A stretch of 64,000 bases of DNA from Dryococelus australis (lineage: Eukaryota > Arthropoda > Insecta > Phasmatodea > Phasmatidae): assembly GCA_029891345.1 (NCBI GenBank), contig CM056994.1, positions 136,964,457 to 137,028,456 of the forward strand. The letters are read 5' to 3'. This document shows positions 12,981 through 27,307 of the stretch, piece after piece; positions within the stretch are counted from its first letter, which is position 1; each line of letters opens with the position of its first letter. Under the pieces are notes generated by a model, which was not told the DNA's origin, did not search any database, and worked only from the letters and a program-made list of their open reading frames with translations. Position numbers and translations under genes: made by a program.

Positions 12981-13660
12981 GTGCACCTGCAGCAGTACAG
13001 GGTCTCAGACGACGAGTGGCTGGGATGTCTAGGGAAACAGCAGGAAGGGGAAGTGAGGCAGTGGTGGAATTCTATGAACCTTTACAGACTCATCTGGGGA
13101 GAATTTCTGCACATGTTGCAGTGTCGGTTTGGAGGAACATTTATGACAATACAGGCACAAAGCAAGCTAACCCTTCAAGAACAGCAGGAAGGGGAGACAT
13201 TGACAGAATTCATAAATCGCAAGACTCAAACAGTGCGGAGGTTTCGCCCGAGGCTGACAGAATGTAAGGTACTGGAGGAGATCGCAGACCGCCCCACCCG
13301 AATACCGGCTTCCTGAAATGCAGAACGTGTGTACTGCAATGTGAAATGGGAGTCGCACGGACACGTCAAGGACCTCGTGGCTTTGGTAACAACCACTGCG
13401 AAAATCACCGGGTGAATAGACAGGATAACCAGCCCAGAAGGCTAGAACAACTACGTGTTAACAACATAAACAATTTTCAGAACCCTTCACGAGGTGGTGG
13501 TAACATGTCAAAAGCAAGTGCGTACCGAAATGGGAACAGGTTCGTTCAGTGGGATCAGTCGTAACCACCTCTGATGCCATGTCGGTCCTGCCCAGGACAG
13601 CAATTCCACTGGCACAACGACTGCCCAAGGAACCCACATCGGAACAACAACAACAGTAAC
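12981..13660 (+). pseudogene. B1 Gag core and nucleocapsid knuckle (fossil)
   Basis: The Gag core is at 12981-13316 (VRQWWNSMN, then a helical segment with FGGTFMTIQAQSKLTLQEQ). It parallels 4220-4567 in element A and 32610-32880 in B2. A knuckle of the form C-x2-C-x5-H-x4-C follows at about 13578-13625, with HWHND shared with element A (HWHNQ). Between them lies an Arg/Asn-rich basic linker (13346-13564), fitting RNA binding. The region is broken. Confidence 0.75.
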
Positions 13661-13761
13661 AACCACTGGTGGCCTGCCAGCAGTGAAGACCAGCAGGGAA
13701 ACTGTTTGTAGGGGTAAAGTCACTTGCCGCTAACTTTACCCCTCCCCAGGACAACAGCCCT

Positions 13762-14055
13762 ATGGCAATGCCACAGCAGACATTAATAAGTAAGGTCAGT
13801 AGCCAGAGTGCTAAATGTATAAGAGTTCTTGTACATGTGAATGGTCTGTGTCATGCCTTAATTGATACAGCCGCATCCCATAATGTGTGTCAAACACGAT
13901 TTGTAAACAATAGCGAAATAACCTCAACCTGTCACGTGATCCACCTTGCAAATGGTCAATGTACAAAATCAGTAGTAGGAAAGGCCACAGTAACGATGAA
14001 AATCAGAGCTCTTGAAACAATCACAACAGCAATAGTAACAGAGGATGCCATTGCT
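13762..14055 (+). pseudogene. B1 protease segment (fossil)
   Basis: The translation holds the retropepsin-like motif ALIDTAASHNVC, nearly identical to that of element A near 5070, and continues for about 60 residues. It is partial: no reverse transcriptase follows. Confidence 0.75.
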
Positions 14056-15302
14056 CTGAATGTACAGTACTAAGGACAGTATAGTACGGACAAAGTCCAG
14101 TGTTGGCTTACGTGGTTTATGAACCCAAAGACACACATGCCGTAGCGAAACAACCACGTGGCGAAAAGCGGCCAAATATATACAAATGATTTTTAAGGTT
14201 TGAATTTGAAGTGTCTAGTGTGATGATTATATTGTGTTATTTCAAAGTTTAATGTGGAAATAAATGTAACGAAATCCTGGCATGTACAGAAACATGCACG
14301 GGAAATATGTAACCTCCAAATGTGAGGTTCGGTGGTCCCTTGAGCGGTAAGTCACTGAGTATAGGCTTTATATTTTATATTTATATTTGATGATGTGATA
14401 TGTAAAGTGTAATGTTTTGTGTGCCTCATTTTCATCTAGGGTCATGCTCATCCATATTATTTCATTTAATAATTTAGTACTGTGTTAAATTTGATCACGT
14501 GACATGGTGGCAGGATTCGGAGACAGTGAGAAGGCAGCCTGCCTCCATGTTAAGTCGTCGTATCTTGGGTACCGAGTGAGGCGGATGCATGCTAGGTGCC
14601 TTCCCAGACCCTTTTACCTTTTTCGCGCCAATCGTGTAGTTTGCAATAGTTTCATGTAAATATCGGGAACCTAGCTTGTGTTTGCAGCCCAGGGAGTGAG
14701 CTGCCTCACAGCCCGATCATTTGTACATGACCTGGGTTTTACATTTCATGTAATTCATTTGACATCTTGCCATCTTCTTCAGTGTAAGTGTCTCCCTACT
14801 TTAACGGGAAAATAATGTATGTTCCTTATACAGAGGTGTCTGAAATAAATAAGTGTTTATGTGACTCATCATCTTATTATTTTACCGGCTGCTTCAAGTC
14901 CGTATAATCTGTTTTTGTGTGTTGTAACTTAATGGTGTGGAGGAGGCCAGAACCGCCTCTGGAGGAGTGAGTTAAGTGTTTGAGGAAGGCTGACAGCCCT
15001 CACTAGCCTAGAAATTTGGAATATCACTTGAGAAGGACTACCTCATGCTTGGTAGGTGTTATGTCGGGACAAAATGCCGCACACTAGTCTTGTACTGCAT
15101 TCTGACCATGCTACTAATATAGCTTATGAGTAGCACCAACCTACGGTGGACCTCTGGAGGAAGTCAGATTCAGGGCAGTCGACCACACGACCCAACTTCT
15201 TTGTGCTCTTTACTCCTGAGCAATGGCGCTCATCCTGGTAACTATAACCTGAAATCAATCTTAATGCAGTGTTATCTTTCTCCTCCGATACTTTTGCCAT
15301 TA
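14056..15302 (+). repeat. Partial B-type LTR, 3' end of element B1
   Basis: Matches 20829-21971 plus 30883-30984 and 36190-37442 (the two B2 LTRs) over its length. The first 550 bases of a full B LTR are not represented. It contains AATAAA-type signals near 14845. Confidence 0.8.
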
Positions 15303-18300
15303 GAAAAAAGCAGACAGTGCCCTGGCATGCAGGACTGCAATTCTGTTCAATGTACTGATGGCCCAAAAATTAAAGAAAAACACAGAAAAGACTGTTTTTG
15401 TGCAATTCTTAAAGAAATGTACGAACTATTAAAAATAATTCACACAACAAATAAAGTTTGTTGCAGAAAATTAACCAAACATCGTCTCAAGTGGTGCATA
15501 TTAGCAGGAATAAGTGGAACTCATTCAGTGTGTGTATGTAAGATACATCAGATTGTGAAACTTATGATAGAGGGTGCAATTTTTGAGCAGTGACATGTAC
15601 AACTTTTAGACTTATTGGCATTTGATGTCAGGGGTGTTTAGTGAGTTTTTTTTACAGGGTAAGCAATATTAAAACCTAACATAATTGAGTGTTTTAGATC
15701 ACTTTTGCTAGTGCCGGGCTGTAGTTCCATTTCAATTTCTACTAACAAATGCAACTTCCAACTTTGGTTACCCTCCACGTGAATTTACCGTCTTATAATA
15801 CATAACATAAGTTATAAAATGTAAACTAAATGAATGTAATAATAATTAAACAGAATATTATTAAGAGAGCATATTACAATTATAAAAATAGTCCTGTTTT
15901 CCCGAACACTCTCATCCACTTTCCAAGAAAAAATGAGGACTGGAGTACACAAATAGGTAGTCTGCTTACCCTGCCAAAGGAACGATCAGGGTAACACGCT
16001 CGCTAGTTCGATTCATCGCTAGTCACTCCCGTTTGTGGAAATTTATACTAGATAGCAGCACAATTCTTGTACAGTACGAGAGTTACGAATACTCTGTTTC
16101 TCAAAACGGAAATGGGAAACTCCAGTTAAAATGTGTAAAATTAAATTTTAGGAAGAAACTATAAAGGGTAAAATATTTACAACATGTATAGGGTAAGCAT
16201 TGCTTACCTTCCGTCTATGGAATAAACGACACTGTGTTGTGCTTAGGCAGAGGACTGCATAAGTGTAGATGATGTAGAGAATTTTTATAGTCAGTTATTA
16301 CCGTTAATAAGAAGAATAACTGTACAAATAGTGGGTGAATACTAATGGATGTGAGATTGTAAGCATGGTTCAACCCATTGATGAATTCATTCAAAATTTT
16401 GTTGAACAATTCAAAGCATTAAGAATATACCATTACATAGCGAAAAAGCAAGCAGCATTTTTAAGACAAAAGAAAGAGAATCTGTTGCCAGATGAATGTG
16501 ACCTGTTGCACCTCCAGAGGTGCTGTGATGTGTTTGTGTCCCACCTGGGAGTAGGTGGACAACAGGAACTGGTGATGTGCCTGGCGCCACGCTTGGTAGA
16601 GCGAACGATGTTGATTGGGGTCGTATGGTCGATTGCCTACGGCAACTCTGGATACGCAGTCAATATGATGGAGGGTTATTTTAATTGTCGGTTAACTTGC
16701 GTTGGATGTAAATATTTCCTTTGGGACGAAGCTGTCAGCCACTTCGTACGCCTATATTATCACTGAATTTACTCTGCTTGAGGGAGGCAGGCCCCGTAAA
16801 TGCAAAACGTACACTGAAAGACACTTTAAAGTTGATGCTGCTATGAGGGCGCAGTACCCGATGAACTCAGGAGAGTCTATGCAATAAAACATGTCTAATT
16901 ATTGAATGAATGTTTTATTACCGCAAAGGTACAGTGACATGTTGCTGCACCTGTGAATGCTTATCCTTGGTTAAGTGGACCCGGTACTCTGGACCTGCCA
17001 GTGGTCACTACTGCTTCAAATAAGGCATATGCCTTAAGTTATAATTATGTAAAAATGCAGCTCATGCGTGAAGTCCTGGTATGCTACCTCAGGATGCAGG
17101 GTGACCTCCACTCGGCTAAATCAAGTTATAAAATGTTCCTGAATTATGTCAACTATTGAATTGAAAGATTACAGCTTAAATTGAAGTGCCAAAGGGGGTA
17201 ACGTGGAGCTTACCGTCTGCCCTGCCGGTTGTCTGGAGTGCTGAAGTCTGACTAACAACATGACGTCGGCTTCGCCGCTCGTCCGGCGAATCCGGCACCA
17301 AAATGAAAACATGGAAAAATGGTACTTACTAGCTAACATGATAAATGAAACTGACATTGTACATAATTATGATTAGTAAACTAAAACACATTGGTGACAT
17401 ACTCGTGAACGTCGAAGCCCCAGATATGACTAAGAATGTGACAACATGAGTATCTCACCGAACTTGAAGGGTGATAGTAAATGAAATTATGCTCCAGGGG
17501 GCTGATCTTCGATAGATGATTACATGTACACTGTTATAAATAATATATTAACATCAGTGTGTGTCGTAATGGTTATAATTACAGGAATGTTTATGGATGT
17601 GACGACACACGGATTCCATCACTAGGGGCGTAGCTTGTCTTTAATGATATGTTGTCTACTCTATGCTGGCGCAGGCGGTTTCCCTAGTTAATTGTGGTGC
17701 AATCACTGCTAAAAAGGCCTAAAATGCTCCTATTAATTTATGCGGCTAGGGAGTTGCTCGTCACTTTACACTTCCTGTGGGAATGTAATTTCCCATATTT
17801 TGACACTACTTGGAGCCACGTCGCACTCCGGATTTGACCACAGGGCCTGTCGACATCGCGCACATGAGAAAGCTGTGGGAATAAGCGGCGCCACTTATCC
17901 CAGTGTTCCCTTCAATGGCTGTTGCGCCTAACGGTCGTGACTTCACGGGACACACTCGTTTAGGCCACATATCCATTCATCACGAGAGTTACCTCTTGTG
18001 ATGAATGTCGAATATTATGACCTGCGGTACGAGTTACAGGATGGCAAGAAAAGTGTAAACGCAGTTCTTGTCGACCTGCACTGATCGAGATCGTGACCTA
18101 ATGTCGATCGGTCGATTGTTGCTGTGTGGTTAATGTGTTTGCGATGGAACAAAGTGGGCACCAGGGATTTGTGGACATCAGGAACACGTCAAATGAATAG
18201 TTACATTTCAGAGAATTTCACATTTGTTGTGCAGAACGAGATACAGTGTTATCGCTGGGTAAATAAAAAAGATACTCTTCGCCCATCTATAGTTTACTAC

Positions 18301-18716
18301 AAGGAAGATGTAAACATTAAATCAAAAGGCTTTAGTGTTATATCCGACTCTCTGAATCATGACACTTCAGCTGTTTATACTTATCAGAAAAAACTTATTT
18401 CAAAGAATACAGAACTGGTTCCAGCTGTTAAAAAGATTATTTATTTTTCTGATGGAGTTCCTGGAAGGTATAAAATTCGTAAAAACTCCACACATTTATG
18501 TAATCACAGAAAATATTTTGGCCAGGATGCTGAGTGGCATTTTTTTGACACTTCACATGTGAAGGGGCCATGTAGGGGCATATGTGGCATCGTGGCTAAA
18601 GAAAGGCTACAGAATAATGACATCCAAACTTTTGAACTGATGATTTGTTTCTACACTAGTCACATTCCAGGAATTATGTTTCTGCACTTTAACAGAAGCG
18701 CAATAGGATAGATAGA
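15303..18716 (+). pseudogene. Degenerate copy of a dispersed protein family of unknown function, split by a solo LTR
   Basis: Three separated parts in the same order and strand resemble one protein family that I recall as multi-copy and unnamed in arthropods. They are 15340-15593 (a GTHSVCVCKIHQIVKLM segment), 16290-16498 (WVNTNGCEIVSMVQP followed by a helical stretch) and 18196-18711. The last part contains SENFTFVVQNEIQCYRW, an SDSLNHD segment, a YFSDG segment, a Cys/His segment LCNHRKYFG and FFDTSHVKGP. The acidic and His positions make an enzyme or nuclease conceivable, but I know no function. Between the second and third parts sits a solo LTR of family A. Its AATG duplication shows that the copy was here before the LTR. 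The copy is broken. Whether the family is host or mobile is not known to me. Confidence 0.6.
16499..18191 (-). repeat. Solo LTR of family A, reverse orientation
   Basis: The reverse complement matches both LTRs of element A along about 1.7 kb. On its own strand it runs from TGACGTG to CAGGTCA, so its last 7 bases are a near-inverted copy of its first 7. It is flanked by the exact 4-bp repeat AATG (16495-16498 and 18192-18195). No internal element sequence is attached, so it arose by LTR-LTR recombination. Confidence 0.9.
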
Positions 18717-18946
18717 GACTGACTTAGCACAGAGGCACAATTGTGCTGCTCAGATTCCTCACACAAGACAAAAATTTCTGTTTTATCCCAGTAACCTTTT
18801 CAATAATTCGTACTTACATACTTACATAGTATCTGTATAAACTTTATGGGAATAACTTTCACCCCAAACTTTTTTCCGAACAGAGAAATTAAAATGTGTG
18901 ATAGTGTGGCATGCATTTACGATAATGCATGGTGTCATGGGGTTGT

Positions 18947-20265
<1,319 letters not shown>

Positions 20266-20269
20266 CATC

Positions 20270-21971
20270 TGACGTGTGCCACGTCCTTGGTCTTAGACCG
20301 TTCCCACGTCGTTCAAGAACCTGCCGATGTTCAACTCAGCGCCACACGAGGGCAACAGTGTGAAGCCAGTGTATTGAATGCGCACATGAGTGTGCACCAA
20401 TATAGGAGTACCGTATATATGTATAATTTTGTTTGTTTATTTTGTGCCATGGCCCTGTTATGTTTTCATTTTTATTATTATTCTTTTTGCCGAGTGATAA
20501 ATATGTTTACATAAAATATTTCTTTATCTAAAGTAAATATTAGGTTCCCGTGTGATCACATGATATTGAATACGCAGCCCAGTGCGAAGCATTTCAATGT
20601 AAGTGGCTACATTATTTAATTGTGGGTATTGCCCATATGATTTAGTGTACTGTGTATTTGGATTCTCCCAGGGTTTTTTGCAGTCTTAATATCTGTCACA
20701 TGCAGCTTGCGTTTTGGTAATTATGTCGCACTACCATATGTTGGGGTATGACACACATGTAATATTTTTTAAAGTGTATCTGCTTTTGTTCAGTTGTATG
20801 CACTACCCACATATTATTTAAAATAATAGTTGCTCTGAAGGTATGGTACTAAGGTCAGTATAGTACAGGCGAAGTCTATTGTTGACTTATGTGGTTTATG
20901 AAAGACACACATGCCGTAACATAACAATTATGTGAGAAAAGGCAGCCAAAAATATACAAATTATTTTTAAGGGTGAATTTGAAATGTCTAGTGTGATGAT
21001 AATGTTGTTTATTTAAATGTTTGTTGTGGAAATAAATATAACGGAATCCTGGCACGTACAGAGCCATATATGGGAAATATGTAACCTCCAAATGTGAGAA
21101 TAGGTTGTCCCTTAAGTGGTTAATCACTTTGGTTAGGTTTTATATTTTATATTTTCATTTGATGACATTGTATAGAAAGTGTATTGTTTTGTGTGCCTCA
21201 CTTTCATCTAGGGCCATGTTCATCCATATCATTAAATTTAATAATTAGGTATTATATTAAATTTGATCTCGTGACACGGTGGCCAAATTTGGAGCAATTG
21301 AGAAGGCAGCCCGCGGCCATGTTAAGTCATCGCATCTTGGGTACCGAGTGAGATGGAGGTATGTCGGGTGTCCTCCCCGGGCACTTCACCATTTTCGTGC
21401 CAATGATGTAGTTTACAATAGTTTCACTTAAATTTCAAGAACCTAGCTTGTTTTTACAGCCCTGGGAGTGAACCACCTTACAGTCCGGTCATTTGCAGAT
21501 GACCTGGGTTTAACTTTCATGTATTTGATATGGCATCTTGCCATCTTTCTACCGCGTAGGTGTCTCTCTACTTTAACGGGAAAATAATGTAAGTGCTTCA
21601 TACAAAAGTGTCTGAAATAAATAAGTATTTATGTGACTTGGCATCATATTATTTCATCGGCCACTTCACGTACATATAAATCATATTTATATGTTGTAAC
21701 TTAATGTTGTGGAGGATACCAGAACAGCCTCTGAGGAATGAATTAAGTGTTTGAGGGAGGCTGACAGCCATCACTAGCCTAGACACTTGAGATATCACTT
21801 AAGTAGAACTAAATCATGCTTGGTATGTGTTGTGTCGGGATGAAGTTCTGCACACTATCCCAGGCCATGTCTTGTACTGCATTCTGAAGACGCTACCATA
21901 CAGCTTATGAGTAGTACTGACCTATGTTGGATTTCTGGTGGAAGCCACATTTCTGGGCGGTAGACCACATA
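20270..21971 (+). repeat. 5' LTR of B2, first part
   Basis: Begins TGACGTGTG and matches 35617-37340. The remaining 102 bases continue at 30883 beyond element C. Confidence 0.85.
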
Positions 21972-23448
21972 GTGCCATTTTTCAGGCACGCCACTTTTGA
22001 TTCATAGTTTTTTACTTTGCCTGGAAGAGTAAAAGAGGAATTTTAAGTTTTGTCCCTCCCTGAAAATTATGAGTAATGTAATTTTGATGCAGCAAAGTCC
22101 CAATTATTGGTTCACCTTATTCTATCTTGTATTATTACTCCAACTGTTGTTATTTACTACTGATTTCAATTTTTTTAAACTAATAAATCCTTAAATTACT
22201 GTATTTACATTTGTGTTGGACGTTGTTTGTCATATAAAAAAATTAACAAGTTATTTGTAACATTTTTGTGATACTCTATGTCTCTTGTCGCAGTTTAGTG
22301 CTTATGTGTTTCGCTACAGTGATCTGAGGAGAAATTCAGAGATTAAATTGTGCAAAGAAATGTTAGTATTTTGTGTGAAATAATTACGGTCTATAAATTC
22401 TAGAAAGACTATAGTAATGTTTTATACAAAAATACAATATTATGGAGATAAACATAACATTTTTTTAGGCACGAACACAGTTTAAAGTAAAAAGTGAATT
22501 CTGTGTTCATATTTTTATGGCATCCATGTTGTACTCTTTGGAGAGTAATTTCCCACTTGCTTCTTTGGAGCTGACTTCATCTTTTTTCGTTCTTCGTGAT
22601 ACAACATATAACCAGCATACTTTAACTTTTGAACTCTCCTTATGGAATCCAACCTTGATTATGTATAGTTAATTACATCCGATTTGCTGCTGAGTAAACT
22701 GTCGCATATTTTTTGGAGAGCATCGGGAAAGTTTTAGTTGTGTGTTTTTTGTATTTTTACGGCCGTTTTGTGTAATTTTGTAATGGCGCAGTTCTCAGCG
22801 TGGCAGCAAAAAATATGTCTTTGTAGTTGTCCAGGTGTAGCTGTGGAGATGTAGCTGCCTGCAAGCCCTAGCAGTGCATTCCTGGTCCTGCAGAAATGAC
22901 ATGAAAGATGAATGTTTAATTTGCCTGTAAACTAAAAGTGTGGCCAGCCCATTTAAGTTTTTAACTAAAAAACGACTCTTTGGCGTTAATAACAACATTT
23001 TCATTTGGACTCTTTTTTTTAATGTCTTGGAAAAGTTGTTTTTAAGACGATATTACAAAAATAAAATACATATAATATTTTTTTAAATTTTATTATTATA
23101 TGTTGAAGTTGCTATTATAATTATGTTGAATTTTATTGGTGCAAGTAAACTAATTGCCAGCCCAAATGACTAAACTTTTTATTTTTTTGCTACCCTTTAT
23201 GCAATTCGTCTAAAGGTTTTTACAAAAGGTTTGGTATTAAGTAAAACACAAAACAATCTTAATGATCTGAATAGTTAATCAACACTATTCAAATAGATGT
23301 ATCTATATATAATTACAGTGTGAAGAAGCAGGTGCTACCATTTTTGTAGGGCTCGGCCATTTTGTTGTTCTCTCGATTTTTAAGAAGAGCACCATACATA
23401 CCAAGCATATATATTTTTATCCCAATTATTCGTGCACAATGTGGTGCA
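21972..23448 (+). repeat. 5' LTR of element C
   Basis: Matches 29241-30878. The end is uncertain by about 10 bases. The 3' copy is about 160 bases longer, mainly an extra stretch near 30290-30470. Confidence 0.83.
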
Positions 23449-23753
23449 AGTGTTAGCAGAGTGTTGATATTTTTTTGGCTATGTGGGGTCTTTTCAGTGG
23501 ATACATTTTCCATGAACTTTCTCCCACCTGCAAGTTGGATTAGTAATTGGGATGGTGACCCATTACTTTAGAAAATGTTTGTGTTTTTGAATAAAAAAAA
23601 TCATTAGGAGTGTGTTAGGCAATAAGTTATTGCATCATGTTGGCTGGCATCACTGTGCCCGAACACCTTGTAAAAGAGGAATTCTTGTATTATTTAAAAA
23701 CTAATGGTATTGCACCCACAGAAGTCACTGTGACTGATTAACACAATTATTTC

Positions 23754-25110
23754 TTGCAGTCTGTCCTTCAGGCAGACATATTACCTGACTGTGACAAATT
23801 AATAGATATTGATTTTGACAAGGAATATGAGTGCTGTGTCTTTAAGTTGTTTATTTTATTAGAACAAATGGAAAATCTTCAGAATGGAAAGATTGGATTG
23901 GCTGTTCCATGTGCTGTAAACACAAACTTGCATACCTTGGGAGGCATACCAGTAATTTGCTAATCATAGCTAAGGATGAACTTGGTGAGAAAAGGTTACC
24001 TCACTACAGAACATCATTGAACAGGTTAAATTACTGTCAGACAATATATTGAAAATTGAGGGAAATTGTTTAGTGCCTGCCGAACCTGAAGCCAGTGTAT
24101 CACAAATATATGACCATTTCACAAGTTTGACTGTTGCTGGCCCTTCAGTTCCCAGTGTCACAACCTGTGCCACAGTACCTGTAGTATCAACAACTTACAC
24201 AGTTGTTGGCAATCCAAACCTTTATCCTTACACACATATTGTTGCAGCCCAAGCTACTCCCACTGTTCTGCCCAGTGTAAACATGGCAACCTCTGTGTAT
24301 GCTAGTTCCTACCATTCTACATCCACCATTCTTGCCAAAGTTCCATATCCCTTAGAACGTATGTTAAAAGTGTCCCCTATTTAGATGGTTTGGATATGAA
24401 TACATTTTAGAATTTTTAAAGTTAATTGTTAAGGTCCATCAGAGCACCATACCGGAACCCCAACTTTTGGGGTTAATTTTCCTTTTTACGCAAGGACCTT
24501 TGAGCGAGAGAACTCAACAAGCTTTTACCCATAGTGTAACTTTTGACACATACCATAATGCTGTTTTGAACTTCTTTGTGCCAGCTAGGTTACTCACAGA
24601 ACTGAGACTTCAGCACTTCTTCTGATTGCAAGGCAACAATGAACTGTTGTATTGTATGTAAACAGTTTAAAGGAGGCATCTGTAGTACTTAGGCTTGGTC
24701 TATCAGAAAAGGAAGTTGTTGAAACCATTTTAGAAGGTTTTACACCAAATGAGCGTACACAACTAGTTTTCGTTGAGAATCCCAATACCTTTGTAGGACT
24801 AGACAAGATGTGTATACACACTCGAAACATCAGTTTCGTAGACCAAAAGCATGAGAGGCCAGTTCCTACTTATTCCCCCATTTTCACCTTAGGAAGCCAC
24901 AATATAGACCAAAAGTAAACACAGTAGACACTAGACAAGAAAAAAAGGATTCAGTTCAGAATACTCCAAATACAAGTCAAGAAGGTGACAGAAATTTAAA
25001 AGAGTAGTTCAGTGAAGCTTCACAACAAAAACTACCAACTTGTTATTGTTGCTACAAAGTAGGTTACATTTACGAAAGTGTAGGTTTCTAAAAAAACGCA
25101 CCCTGCGAGG
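23754..25110 (+). pseudogene. Element C Gag region (fossil)
   Basis: 23754-23963 and 24049-24384 are the N-terminal part, with a Thr/Val/Pro/Ser-rich stretch. 24652-24918 is the part most like a Gag core: LRLGLSEKEVVETILEGF followed by RTQLVF. A weak nucleocapsid-like Cys cluster lies near 25040. I assign it by position ahead of the protease and by general resemblance. The region is broken. Confidence 0.6.
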
Positions 25111-25319
25111 AAGACACACGAGCGGTGATCCTCGGAATCAGAATAAATTCAATAATGCACACTACACTGCTCACATAGTCCATGCCACGAGCATTAGTTC
25201 AAGGTTTCAGAAGTTGTTTGCACCAGTGGAAAAAACTGAAAATTTGAAAAAGGCTAGTGTGTGTTGGGTACATTTCCCAAATATGGTAGGAGTTGTGCGT
25301 CCCTGTATACCATGAGTAG

Positions 25320-25640
25320 AAGATGCTTTTGGTTCAGCAACAATTGATGCACTAGTTGATTCAGGATTGGCATGTACGATCAAATTGGGTGATCTTTTTA
25401 GGATTCTTCTGGAGTTAAGGTTCGTATAGTCTTTGCAGCCAAATAAGATACAGTGTTATATGGATCAAATGAACCTCTGTCAATTACATGTATTGCTCTA
25501 CTAAATATAAAAGTTGCATACTTTACTTGGTAAACAAAGTGTCTAGTTTCAGCACACTTGAGCACAAATTGTATTTTAGGTGCTGATTTCATGAGAAAGA
25601 CTGGGTTAATCTTAGACATGCAAGCTAATCACACTTTTTT
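25320..25640 (+). pseudogene. Element C protease region (fossil)
   Basis: The translation around 25345-25375 gives ATIDALVDSGLACTI, the retropepsin-type Asp-Ser-Gly site. A later stretch with ILGADFMRKTGLILDM (about 25570-25620) is the usual C-terminal part of a Gypsy protease. The region is broken. Confidence 0.75.
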
Positions 25641-25779
25641 TTTTTAATTTGCACCCAACATAAAAGTAAATTTTGTGAGTCATCAACGTGGAGTATCAAT
25701 TCCGGCCATACTGAGAGCACTACTGGAAATTCTAATCCTTTAGGCTGTTTAGCTGGCAGTCAGCAAAATGAAATTAGAA

Positions 25780-26608
25780 AATTGTGTGATATGTTTCCTA
25801 AGGTCCTGACAAGTGAATTAGGCCTAACCAAGTTGTTAGAATATGAGATAAAGCTTTTGGATAAAGAACCGGTGAAATTCCAACCATATTGTTAAAGTCC
25901 ACCCAAAATGGAGTTATTGAGGTCACAAATACAGGATCTGTTAGAGAAAGGAGTAATAGAGGAATACACATACATGCTAACCCTGCATTTTTGATCCCTA
26001 AGTCCAACGGGAAAACAACATTTAGTTTTGGATTACCGATAGTTAAATATAAAAATTAAAATTGAGTCAGTACCTTTGCCCAATATACATTCAGCTTTTG
26101 ACTGGTTTGGTAAAGCCAAATTTTCACCAGTTTTGACTTAAATGTTTAATTTAAATTTTATTATATTATAATTTATATTTAATTTATATTTTATATATAT
26201 AATAAATTAAATCATCAAGTTCTCCTTAAAAGGGAATCAAAACACATTTATGGATATTGCATACCCGGGAATTTATATAAATTTACCCAAGTGCCTTTTG
26301 GCCTGGCAACGGGAGCTCAGTTTTTGACCAGACTGCTTGACAAAATTTTCCATGGCATCAAGTATAGGTTTGTATACAATTATTTAGATGATTTGGTTGT
26401 TTATTCAGAAAATATTGAGCAAAATGTAGAACATTTGAAGGAAGTGTTAGGGTGTTTGGAAAAAGCAGGTTTGACTGTCAAACCCTCTAAAGTAAAATTT
26501 GCAGTTAGGGAAATCTCCTTTCTTGGCCACAACATATCTTTTAAAGGAATAGCCATTGACCCTGAAAGAACCCAATCCATAAGAAATTTTCCACAGCTAG
26601 ATGTATAG
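25780..26608 (+). pseudogene. Element C reverse transcriptase region (fossil)
   Basis: The N-terminal part near 25820-26120 includes a PLPNIHSAFDWFGKAKF segment. The catalytic half at 26291-26608 is well preserved, with MPFGLATG, the YLDDL box near 26380, and a FLGHNIS segment near 26520. A low-complexity AT-rich stretch lies within the region at about 26145-26212. Confidence 0.88.
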
Positions 26609-27180
26609 GAGCAATACAGTTTTTTTTGGCAAGGTTGTCCCTAACCTTGCAGAAATGGCAGCTACTTTGAATATGCAGAGGAAGAAAAATGCAAAATTTG
26701 AATGGGGCCCTGAACAACAGCATTCGTTTGAAACTCTCAAGGAGAACATCATAAATCCCCCAGTGTTAACAACGCCGGATATTTATAAACAGTCCATTCT
26801 TCAAACAGACCCCTCAGGAATTGCCATAGGTGCTGTGTTTTTACAAGAAGTTGATGATTTCAGGTTTCCTATAGCTTTTGCATCCTGTACCCTCAAGCCA
26901 CAGGAAAAAAAGGCTTAAATCATTTACGAGTCAGAATGTCTGGCCGTTGCTTTTGGCTCAAAAATTTAGACACTATCTGGAACATGCTGAATTTTTGTTG
27001 GAAACTGACAATCCAAGCCTTTGTCTTGGCTTGAAACTTGGACGCTGGGTGATGAGAATCTCTTCTTTAAACTTTAATGTGCAGCTCATTAGGAGCACCC
27101 AAAATCCTGTAGCAGATGCATTGTCTTGGATGTTCGAAAATGTGGATTGTCCTGAACCTAATAACAGTTCAAATTGCAAC
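26601..27180 (+). pseudogene. Element C RNase H region (fossil)
   Basis: Motifs in order: FEWGPEQQHSFETLK (connection), LQTDPSGIAIGAVFLQ near 26805 (first catalytic Asp), FASCTLKPQEK, LETDNPSLCL near 27000, and NPVADALSWM near 27110. This is the standard Ty3/Gypsy RNase H series. Confidence 0.87.
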
Positions 27181-27307
27181 ATCTTGGTTCAATTTCCGTT
27201 AGCTTTTGAAAGCACTCAATGCTACCAGGAAAAAGATCAGGAATTAAAAGTCATAGTTGAAACTCTTAAATCTGGAATAGCGCAGAAACCTTACGTTTTG
27301 TCTAAGG

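Larger units (their letters stand above)
11440..15302 (+). mobile_element. Ty3/Gypsy fossil, element B1 (incomplete)
   Basis: It carries a zinc-finger ORF, Gag core, nucleocapsid knuckle and protease start, followed directly by part of a B-type LTR. I see no reverse transcriptase, RNase H or integrase, and no 5' LTR. The 3' end (near 15302) matches the ends of the two B2 LTRs. The zinc-finger ORF is unusually well preserved for a fossil. Confidence 0.78.

Noticed and set aside
15126-15593. 155-codon frame starting inside the B1 LTR and ending in the unknown family copy
   Set aside because: The first third is LTR sequence; only the part after 15302 resembles the protein family, so it is not one gene.
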